Below are positions 1-5,567 of a stretch of DNA of 5,567 nucleotides, in pieces. A program made the translations under genes and the position numbers. The notes under the pieces were generated by a model. That model ran no database searches. It worked only from the letters and a program-made list of their open reading frames with translations, and was not told where the DNA came from. The stretch spans positions 1 through 5,567 of the forward strand of contig DASTRY010000071.1 of the NCBI GenBank assembly GCA_035760965.1. Reading direction: 5' to 3'. Within the stretch, counting starts at the first letter, position 1. Each line of letters begins with the position of its first letter. This DNA comes from JADGHX01 sp035760965. GTDB taxonomy: Bacteria; Pseudomonadota; Gammaproteobacteria; Steroidobacterales; Steroidobacteraceae.

Positions 1-1587
1 CTCTCTCCGGGACTCAGCGTGCAAACCGCCGCGGCGGGCAGCACGGCCACGCATCGCTTCACGCTGACCAATACGAGCTCGGAAACGCTCAACTGCACGC
101 TCGCGACGCTCGGCGGGAAGTGGGCCAGCTCCGTGGAGCGCACGCAAATCACGCTGCCGCCGGGACTCGCGAGCGAAATCAAAGTATCCGTCACAGTGCC
201 CGCGGAGGCCGCGAATGTCGGCGACCGCGGCTTCCTCAATGTGCGGTTCGCGGGTGAGGAACCGCTGTGCTCGGTCGCATTCGAAACGCTCGTCGGCGCC
301 GTGGCTCCGGGCCGGCGCGAGCTGCGCTTCGAGTATTGGAACGGGAGCGGCTGGGCGAAGCTGCTCGCGCTCGACGGCACCAACGCGCTGAGTGAGCCGG
401 GTGTGGTCGAGCTGCTCGCACCCGCCGATTTTCACGCGAGCGAGCAGTTTGGCGTGAGCGCCTACTGGATACGCGCCGTATTCGATTCTGGCGACGATCA
501 ACCGGTGCAATTGCGCACCCTGTTGCTCAACACGACCTTCGCGACCCAGGCCGTCACTCTGCGCAACGAGGTGCTCGGTTCGAGCGACGCTTCCGCGAAC
601 CTTCAGTTCCGGACGACGCGCAGTCCGGTGCTGGCGGGTGCGCAGCTCGAAGTGCGCGAAGCCGGCGCCACGCAACCGCCGGGAGAGTCGTGGGTGAGCT
701 GGACCGAGGTGCCGGATTTTCACGGCTCCACCTCGCAGGATCGCCACTACGTTCTCGATCACGTGAGCGGCACGGTGCTCTTCGGCGACGGCGTGCAGGG
801 ACGCATTCCACCGCGCGGCGTCGGGAACGTCCGCATGGCTCGCTATCAGACGGGTGGCGGCAGCGCCGGCAATCGACCGGCAGGTGCCATCGTGCAGCTG
901 AAGACGACCGTGCCCTACATCGACAAGGTCACGAATTTCGAGCCCGCAACGGGCGGCATCGATGCCGAGCCCGATGCCGCATTCGTGGCGCGCGCGCCGC
1001 GCCTGTTGCGCAACGGCGGGCGCGCCGTCGCATTCGACGACTACGAAGATCTGGCGCGCGCAGCATCACCGGAAGTCGCGCGCGCCCGGGCGGTGCCGCT
1101 GCGCCGTTTGGACACCGACCCTGTCGGCACGAACCGAGTCCCGGGTGCGGTGAGCATCGTCGTCGTTCCGCAATCGCTCGACGCGAAGCCCACGCCCTCC
1201 ACCACGCTCCTTGCACGCGTCGAGCAGCATGTGCGAAGCCTCTCGACGCCGACGGCAACGGTCGCCGCTGTCGGACCGATCTACGTGCGCGTCGACGTCT
1301 CGCTCGAAATCGCGCTCGTCTCGCTCGACGGCGCAAGCGCGGTGGAGATCGCCGTGCGCGAGGCGCTGCGCGCATTCCTGCATCCGCTGACAGGCGGGCG
1401 CAACGGCGCCGGGTGGGACTTCGGCCGCGAGCCGGCGTTGTCCGATCTGCACGCCGTCGTTGCCGGAGTCGCAGGCGTGGATCACATCCGCGCGCTGCAC
1501 GTCGACCAGGTCGAGGAGCTGCAGGGCGCGTTGAACACGGATCGCTTTCTCGTTTACTCGGGCCACCACCAGATCACGCTGACATGA
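1..1587 (+). CDS. Baseplate J-like protein (TIGR02243-like), 5' truncated
   Basis: This is the C-terminal 528 residues of a putative baseplate wedge protein of a phage-tail-like particle or eCIS. The frame is open to base 1. A GTG at 19 could initiate, but the residues before it (LSPGLS) already fit the first strand of an Ig-like domain, so the gene very probably begins upstream. Visible residues 1-90 resemble a NEW3/Ig-like fold (FTLTNTSSETLNC, then LPPG, then VTVPAEA). Residues 112-118 are YWNGSGW, and yWIRAVF follows near 155. GDGVQGRIPP lies at 262-271, and GGID followed by RAPRLLRNGGRAVAFDDYEDLA lies at about 318-352; these are hallmark positions of the family. The C-terminal domain ends with GW.FGR (471-476) and YSGHHQITLT. 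In T4 terms it corresponds loosely to gp6-type J proteins. It overlaps the next gene by four bases, which implies coupled translation. The family assignment is strong; the particle type is inferred from context. Confidence 0.9.
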   Translation, partial: LSPGLSVQTAAAGSTATHRFTLTNTSSETLNCTLATLGGKWASSVERTQITLPPGLASEIKVSVTVPAEAANVGDRGFLNVRFAGEEPLCSVAFETLVGAVAPGRRELRFEYWNGSGWAKLLALDGTNALSEPGVVELLAPADFHASEQFGVSAYWIRAVFDSGDDQPVQLRTLLLNTTFATQAVTLRNEVLGSSDASANLQFRTTRSPVLAGAQLEVREAGATQPPGESWVSWTEVPDFHGSTSQDRHYVLDHVSGTVLFGDGVQGRIPPRGVGNVRMARYQTGGGSAGNRPAGAIVQLKTTVPYIDKVTNFEPATGGIDAEPDAAFVARAPRLLRNGGRAVAFDDYEDLARAASPEVARARAVPLRRLDTDPVGTNRVPGAVSIVVVPQSLDAKPTPSTTLLARVEQHVRSLSTPTATVAAVGPIYVRVDVSLEIALVSLDGASAVEIAVREALRAFLHPLTGGRNGAGWDFGREPALSDLHAVVAGVAGVDHIRALHVDQVEELQGALNTDRFLVYSGHHQITLT

Positions 1588-2549
1588 TCACGCTCCCCAA
1601 TCTCGACGACCGCCGCTACGCCGATCTGGTGGAAGAAGCGCGCAGCCTGCTGGTGGCGCACGCACCCGCGTTGACCGATCACAATCCTTCGGACCCGGCG
1701 ATCACGCTGATGGAGCTGTTCGCCTACGTCACCGAAGCATTGCTGTTTCGCGTGAACAGCATCACCGATGCGAATCGCGTGAAGTTCCTGCAACTGCTGA
1801 ACGGACCCGACTGGCCCGTGCCGGATTCGCGCGAGGGTATCGACGCGCAGGTGCGCAGCACGGTGCTCGCATTGCGCAGCACGGATCGCGCCGTGACCGC
1901 CGCGGATTTCGAATTCCTCGCTCGTGCCGCGGACGCCCGCGTTGCACGCGCTCATTGCCTTCCCGGTATGAACCTCGAAGCGGTCGATCCGGATCTGCGC
2001 CAGCAGCCTGCGCACGTGAGTGTCGTCATCGTGCCGCAGCCGACTGCCGATCTCGAATCGTTGCGCAAGGCCGTGAGCGACTACCTGGAGCCGCGACGGC
2101 TGCTCACTGCGCGCGTGCACGTCGTCGGACCGCGCGTCGTACCGATTCGGGTCCGCATGACGTTGCGGCTCCTGCCGGAAGCCCCGGAGAAGAAGATGAA
2201 GCAACGCACGCTCGATGCGCTGCGGAGCTTTCTCGATCCGATTGCAGGGGGTGCCGACGGTAGCGGCTGGCCCTTCGGCCGCAGCGTGTACGTATCGGAG
2301 CTGTATCGGCTGCTGGACACCTTGCCGGGCGTCGACTTCGTCCGCCGCACGCTGGACCCGAGCTCATCGGCGCCGCTGGATGAGCTCGTGACGACGCCCG
2401 ACCTTGCCGACCGCCTCGTACGCAATTCCGCAGGCGAGCTGATCAGCGTCGCACTGAACCCCGAAGAGCTGGTCGAGCTGCAAGTTCCGAGCACCGACGG
2501 CGACGTCGATACCGACCTCGTCATCGAAGAACCGCCCACCTCCTTCTGA
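1584..2549 (+). CDS. Compact baseplate J-like protein
   Basis: This 321-residue protein is a probable second baseplate wedge component. Residues 1-75 (LPNLDDRRYADLVEEAR, then TDHNPSDPAITLMELFAYVTE and FRVN) match the N-terminal segment typical of TIGR02243/J-like baseplate proteins. Residues 97-127 (LRSTDRAVTAADFEFLARA, then VARAHCLPG) match the later conserved block. Residues 143-257 align by eye with the C-terminal domain of the preceding gene: VSVVIVPQ against VSIVVVPQ, and ALRSFLDPIAGG..GSGWPFGR against ALRAFLHPLTGG..GAGWDFGR. The central region with YWNG and GDG..GRIPP, present in the upstream protein, is absent here, so the protein is much shorter than the usual family members. The ATG lies in an ATGA overlap with the upstream stop and has no strong Shine-Dalgarno sequence, so re-initiation is likely. 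The acidic C-terminus (about 296-316) has no recognised motif. An open frame runs upstream of this ATG to base 690, but it encodes only Arg-rich shadow sequence. Confidence 0.9.
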   Translation: MITLPNLDDRRYADLVEEARSLLVAHAPALTDHNPSDPAITLMELFAYVTEALLFRVNSITDANRVKFLQLLNGPDWPVPDSREGIDAQVRSTVLALRSTDRAVTAADFEFLARAADARVARAHCLPGMNLEAVDPDLRQQPAHVSVVIVPQPTADLESLRKAVSDYLEPRRLLTARVHVVGPRVVPIRVRMTLRLLPEAPEKKMKQRTLDALRSFLDPIAGGADGSGWPFGRSVYVSELYRLLDTLPGVDFVRRTLDPSSSAPLDELVTTPDLADRLVRNSAGELISVALNPEELVELQVPSTDGDVDTDLVIEEPPTSF

Positions 2550-2565
2550 GCGTCGCAGGCATCTC

Positions 2566-3153
2566 ATGGACACCATCACGGCGCAGCGCGCGCAGCGGCT
2601 CCTGACCTGGCTCCCGGCGATCTATCGAAACGATGCCTTCGTCGGCCGTTACCTCTGGGCCTTCGAGCAGGTGCTGCTCGGGCTCGAGCAGCGTATCGCC
2701 GACCTGCCGATGTATTTCGACCCCGCGCAGACGCCCGAGGAATTTCTGCCCTGGCTCTCCTCCTGGGTCGCGTTCGCGCTGCGCGCGGACCTCGATGTGC
2801 CACGCCAACGCACGTTCCTCGCCAATATCGTCTCGCTCTACCGCCGGCGCGGCACGCGAGACAATCTGGTGAAGCTGCTGACGATCTTCACTCACGGCGG
2901 TGTGCCGACCGTCGAGGAGGATCCGGCGCAGCCGCACTACTTCCGCATCACCATGCGTCTGCCGAAAGACGCGCCGGACGTGCAGCTGCGCCAGAGCGCC
3001 ATCGCGCATGCGCTGATCGACCTCGAGCGCCCGGCGCACACCTATTACGACCTCGATCTGCTGTTTCCGACCATGCAGATCGGCGTGACGTCGACCCTCG
3101 GCGTCGACACCTTGCTCGGAACGGACTCCGGCGCCGCCCCTGCCGCGCCGTGA
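2566..3153 (+). CDS. Phage tail protein I-like (TIGR02242 type)
   Basis: This 195-residue baseplate/tail protein is of the kind that accompanies J-like proteins in eCIS and tail-like loci; by analogy with P2 gpI it would help join the baseplate wedge to the fibre. Family signatures are the opening LTWLPAIYRNDAFVGRYL (13-30), then LEQRIADLPMYFDP (40-53), FLPWLSSWVAFAL (60-72) and YRRRGTRDNLVKLL (92-105). The ending is also typical: ERPAHTYYDL, then PTMQIGVTSTLGVDTLLG (168-185). The length suits the family. No signal peptide or membrane segment is visible, which fits a cytoplasmically assembled particle. The ATG follows the upstream stop by 16 bases, with GCAGG at 2555-2559 giving a 6-base spacing. 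The last ten residues are Ala/Pro-rich and look like a flexible end. Confidence 0.92.
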   Translation: MDTITAQRAQRLLTWLPAIYRNDAFVGRYLWAFEQVLLGLEQRIADLPMYFDPAQTPEEFLPWLSSWVAFALRADLDVPRQRTFLANIVSLYRRRGTRDNLVKLLTIFTHGGVPTVEEDPAQPHYFRITMRLPKDAPDVQLRQSAIAHALIDLERPAHTYYDLDLLFPTMQIGVTSTLGVDTLLGTDSGAAPAAP

Positions 3154-3180
3154 AATCGCACAGGTCCCAGAGAACGCACC

Positions 3181-5073
3181 ATGACTGAAATCAAGCGACC
3201 GAACTACTTCACCTCCCAGTTCCTGGTGGAAAAGGACTTCAACGACGAGCAGGCGTATCACCTGGACATGCGCCGCCGGCTGAATCGCGTGCTGCACACG
3301 TTTGGCGTGGCCGACGGATTCGAGGTCACGCGCGCCAGCACCACGGAAGTTCGGGTCGGCGTCGGTACGGCCATCGACAAGGATGGACGTGAGATCGTCC
3401 TCGCGGATCCCGTGACGTATGCGCTCACGACGCACGGCAGTGATCTCGATGTGTACCTCACGATCGCGTATCAGGATGTGCCGACCGATCACTACAACCA
3501 AGCCGGCATCGACAAGTTCACGCGCACCGCGGAGCGTCCGGTGTTGCAGGATGGCGCGGCGGTGCCGCCGGCGGACGGCTCGGTCATCGTGCTCGCCCGC
3601 ATCCGGCTGAGCGCATCCGCCACCATCGAGTCCGATGGCTCCATCGACCCGAGTGTCCGCACACGCGCCGGTGCTCGAATCACGCCCCACTCCATCGGGG
3701 TCGACGAGCTGACTCAGGACGCGGTTACCGTGGAGCGACTCGACACGCTCGGCGGCCCGAACCGCCTCGTCACGCAGATCAACGCGGGGACCGGCGTCAT
3801 CGCGGGCGCTCGAGTCGAGCGCACGACGGCAACCGGCACCGTCACATTCACGAATCTCGCGCTGAATCAGGAGCAGTTCTCCGACGAGATCGATCCCGGG
3901 CTCGCCGACGGCCCGCTGAGCATCGAGCTCGCGTTCGACGACACCGCGCAACCGAATCTCACTCTGGCGGGCGATGTGGGATACGCGCGCAGCGTCAGCG
4001 TGCGTTCGGTTCTGAATCGCTCGACGGGCCGCTTCCGAATCTTCGCCATGCGCACCCAGGCGGGCACGGGCGCGGTGCGCGTTCGCTGGTACGCGCTCAA
4101 GCTGCCGAGCGGACCGGACAACACCGTGGAGGTCGGCGTCACCGTCTCGCCGCCGCAGATCAATGTGGCCGGCAACACGACGCAGGTGTTCACCGCGACC
4201 GTCAAGAATGCGACCGCCACCGGCGTCACCTGGGCTGGCCCCGGACCGGACGGCGGCACATTGGTCGTCAACAACGCGACCACCGCGACGTACACCTCCG
4301 GCGTGAAGTCCGGGAATTTCCAGGTCACGGCAACCAGCACGGCGGACACATCGAAGTCGGCGACGGCCAACATCAACGTCACCGCTGCCATCGCGGTAAA
4401 CCTCTCGCAGCTCAGCGCCAATCTGATCACCCGCACTCAGCTGACGCTCAGTGCGAGCGTGATCAATACACCCAACACCGGCATCACGTGGTCCATCGAG
4501 AACAATGCGGGTGGAACGCTCAGCACGACGTCCGGCGCATCGACGACGTTCACCGCGCCCGCGTCGCCGGGTACGTTTACCGTCGTCGCTACCAGCATCG
4601 CCGACAAGAACGCGTTTGCGAAGTGCGTCATCACCGTCAGCGCGGTGAGCATCTCCGTGAGAGCGGATACCAATCCGATTCCCGGCACGGGCAGCACGGT
4701 CGTGCGCGCAACCATCACGCCGAGCTTCGTCGATCAGAATGCCGACTGGACACTGACGGGCGCGGGACAGATCACGACGACTCGAGGTCCGACGACGACG
4801 TACATCGCACCGGGCCTCGGCGGTCGCTTCACAGTGACCGGCACGAGCGTCGCCGACCCGACGAAGTCCGACAGCGTGGATATCAACGCGAACCCTGTCG
4901 GCCCGGGACCCGGTCCCGGGCCGGGTCCCGGCGGCCCCGGGCCAGGGGGACCGCCGATCCTGCCGAAGCTCGCGGCCTCCGTGGAAGATCAGGCCGCAGC
5001 GGCACAGACGACCAAGGCGAGCACGAAACCGCGCACGCTCGTCGGCCCGCGACCGGGTGTGAAGAGCAAGTGA
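3181..5073 (+). CDS. Fibre-like protein: tail-associated N-domain, three Ig-like repeats, Pro-Gly tail
   Basis: This 630-residue protein is probably a surface or receptor-binding component of the tail-like particle. Residues 1-145 (RPNYFTSQFLVEKDFNDEQAY, then RRRLNRVLHTFGVADGFEV and GTAIDKDGREIVL) form a domain I recognise from genes that follow TIGR02242-type tail proteins in eCIS loci; its exact role is not established to my knowledge. Residues about 160-195 look like a helical linker, and 200-310 form a beta-rich domain ending RVRWYALK. Three Ig-like (Big_2-like) repeats follow at 316-402, 403-488 and 489-571. They are rich in Thr, Ser, Ala and Asn and end in similar strands. A Pro-Gly run occupies 574-592, and a basic tail ending in KSK completes the protein. 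There is no signal peptide. The ATG has AGAGAA at 3169-3174, six bases upstream. Family membership of the N-terminus is fairly sure; the fibre or adhesin role is inferred from architecture. Confidence 0.85.
   Translation: MTEIKRPNYFTSQFLVEKDFNDEQAYHLDMRRRLNRVLHTFGVADGFEVTRASTTEVRVGVGTAIDKDGREIVLADPVTYALTTHGSDLDVYLTIAYQDVPTDHYNQAGIDKFTRTAERPVLQDGAAVPPADGSVIVLARIRLSASATIESDGSIDPSVRTRAGARITPHSIGVDELTQDAVTVERLDTLGGPNRLVTQINAGTGVIAGARVERTTATGTVTFTNLALNQEQFSDEIDPGLADGPLSIELAFDDTAQPNLTLAGDVGYARSVSVRSVLNRSTGRFRIFAMRTQAGTGAVRVRWYALKLPSGPDNTVEVGVTVSPPQINVAGNTTQVFTATVKNATATGVTWAGPGPDGGTLVVNNATTATYTSGVKSGNFQVTATSTADTSKSATANINVTAAIAVNLSQLSANLITRTQLTLSASVINTPNTGITWSIENNAGGTLSTTSGASTTFTAPASPGTFTVVATSIADKNAFAKCVITVSAVSISVRADTNPIPGTGSTVVRATITPSFVDQNADWTLTGAGQITTTRGPTTTYIAPGLGGRFTVTGTSVADPTKSDSVDINANPVGPGPGPGPGPGGPGPGGPPILPKLAASVEDQAAAAQTTKASTKPRTLVGPRPGVKSK
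4126..4386 (+). repeat. Ig-like repeat 1 (residues 316-402)
   Basis: This is the first of three tandem Ig-like units. It begins VEVGVTVSPPQINVAG, has the core Trp in GVTWAG, and ends with NFQVTATSTADTSKSATANINV. It follows the Big_2-like pattern of a Pro-containing first strand, a central Trp, and a terminal strand with T-S-x-A-D. Confidence 0.75.
4387..4644 (+). repeat. Ig-like repeat 2 (residues 403-488)
   Basis: This is the second unit: AIAVNLSQLSANLITRTQL, the core Trp in GITWSIENNAGGTLS, TFTAPASPGTF, and the ending VVATSIADKNAFAKCVITV. Its frame and spacing match the units on either side, with diverged sequence. It contains the only Cys in the repeat array (residue 482). Confidence 0.75.
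4645..4893 (+). repeat. Ig-like repeat 3 (residues 489-571)
   Basis: This is the third unit: VSISVRADTNPIPGTGS, the core Trp in ADWTLTGAG, TTYIAPGLGGRF, and the ending VTGTSVADPTKSDSVDINA. The closing strand aligns with those of repeats 1 and 2 (VTATSTADTSKS and VVATSIADKNAF), which supports an origin by domain duplication followed by divergence. Confidence 0.75.
4899..4950 (+). repeat. Pro-Gly-encoding repeat with an 11-bp inverted repeat
   Basis: This stretch inside the fibre-like gene alternates GGN and CCN codons and encodes residues 574-592, mostly Gly-Pro dipeptides. Bases 4899-4909 (cggcccgggac) and 4913-4923 (gtcccgggccg) form a perfect 11-bp inverted repeat around a 3-base loop, so a strong hairpin could form in the mRNA. 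The hairpin lies in coding sequence 150 bases before the stop and has no U-tract, so it is not a terminator. It may simply follow from the codon pattern. Confidence 0.85.
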
Positions 5074-5079
5074 GTCGGC

Positions 5080-5567
5080 ATGGATTCGACGAGGGACATG
5101 GCCGCGCTGCTCCACCCGGACCCGTGGGTGCTGTGCCATGACCCGTTCCCTCACGTCCGCGCACGCTCTGTCTTCAAAGAGGCGGTCCATCGCGAGCTCG
5201 AGACGGCATTCGCCACGATATTGAGCGGGCAAACGCTGTCGAGCTGGCCCGAGGCTCGATTCAGCCGGAATATGCCGGGGTACGACGCGGCCGCCGTCGA
5301 TTTCGAAGCCCGCGTGGGCCGGCCCTTCAGCCTGTTCGTGTCGCGACCGTGGCACGATTTGTTCGCGCGCCTGTTCGGCATCGACGCGATCGGCTGCGTG
5401 AGCGGCAGCCTGCATCACCATGCCAGCGGCAGCCGCGATGGCGTCATTCACAACGACCTGAACCCCGGCTGGTTTCCCTCAGCGCCACGCGGCGACGAGA
5501 TCGTCATCCCGCGCGGCGAGTGCTGCAATTACCGCAGCGGCGCGTGCGCCACGAACGTGACCCCGCT
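5080..5567 (+). CDS. 2OG-Fe(II) oxygenase, prolyl-hydroxylase-like, 3' truncated
   Basis: The frame is open from the ATG at 5080 to the window end and gives 162 residues. The N-terminal part includes MDSTRDMAALLHPDPWVLCHD and RARSVFKEAVHREL. The core has SGSLHHHASGSRDGVIHNDLNPGWF at about 108-132, where H124 and D126 form the H-x-D iron-binding pair of 2-oxoglutarate/Fe(II) dioxygenases of the prolyl 4-hydroxylase type. The distal iron-binding His and the 2OG-binding Arg or Lys would lie past the edge and cannot be checked. A Cys cluster (ECCNYRSGAC, 147-156) follows. The start is uncertain: ATG 5080 lies six bases after the previous stop without a clear Shine-Dalgarno sequence, while the in-frame ATG at 5098 has GAGG only three bases upstream. 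The substrate is unknown. Its operon position right behind the fibre-like gene suggests modification of a particle component. Confidence 0.8.
   Translation, partial: MDSTRDMAALLHPDPWVLCHDPFPHVRARSVFKEAVHRELETAFATILSGQTLSSWPEARFSRNMPGYDAAAVDFEARVGRPFSLFVSRPWHDLFARLFGIDAIGCVSGSLHHHASGSRDGVIHNDLNPGWFPSAPRGDEIVIPRGECCNYRSGACATNVTP

Noticed and set aside
19..21. GTG as the true start of the first gene
   Set aside because: CGGGA lies six bases upstream, so it is not impossible. However, the frame is open to base 1, the preceding residues fit the Ig-like domain's first strand, and the J-like N-terminal block is missing, so truncation by the window edge is more likely.
690..1583. Open frame upstream of, and in frame with, the compact J-like gene
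   Set aside because: The translation is Arg-rich low-complexity sequence overlapping the strongly supported first J-like gene. Recognisable family sequence begins only at the ATG at 1584.
4899..4923. Rho-independent terminator
   Set aside because: The inverted repeat is inside coding sequence and is not followed by a T-run; the next gene continues six bases after the stop.
4488..5141. Plus-strand open frame overlapping the end of the fibre-like gene and the oxygenase start
   Set aside because: The translation is Arg/His-rich without domains and overlaps two better-supported genes in another frame.
2521..5451. Very long open frame (976 codons) on the minus strand
   Set aside because: It lies antisense to three well-supported genes. 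Its translation is rich in Arg, Asp, His and Ala without any recognisable domain, as expected from the complement of GC-rich codons.

Overview
The window is a stretch of high-GC bacterial DNA (roughly two thirds G+C by eye, not measured). It is densely packed with five genes, all on the + strand and all reading as one operon. The longest complete gap is 27 bases, and neither an internal promoter nor a terminator is evident. GC-rich codon choice and the product families suggest a proteobacterium or another high-GC environmental phylum; the window does not allow a firmer assignment.

Layout: (1) bases 1-1587, the 3' part of a large baseplate-J-like protein with an Ig-like (NEW3-type) domain; (2) 1584-2549, a second, compact baseplate-J-like protein that overlaps the first by ATGA; (3) 2566-3153, a phage tail protein of the gpI/TIGR02242 type; (4) 3181-5073, a 630-residue fibre-like protein with a conserved tail-associated N-terminal domain, three Ig-like repeats, a Pro-Gly stretch and a basic tail; (5) 5080 to the window end, the N-terminal part of a 2-oxoglutarate/Fe(II) oxygenase resembling prolyl hydroxylases, cut by the edge.

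The two J-like proteins and the tail protein I homologue are the wedge components that join a contractile tail to its fibres. This combination (TIGR02243-like plus TIGR02242-like) is characteristic of extracellular contractile injection systems (eCIS) and related phage-tail-like particles rather than of complete phages. The sheath, tube, spike, ATPase and tape-measure genes are not in the window, so a whole eCIS is inferred. The fibre-like gene 4 would be the surface or target-binding part. The most distinctive point is gene 5: an apparent prolyl-hydroxylase-like enzyme placed directly after a protein whose C-terminus carries a Pro-Gly repeat. This raises the untested possibility that the particle fibre is hydroxylated after translation.
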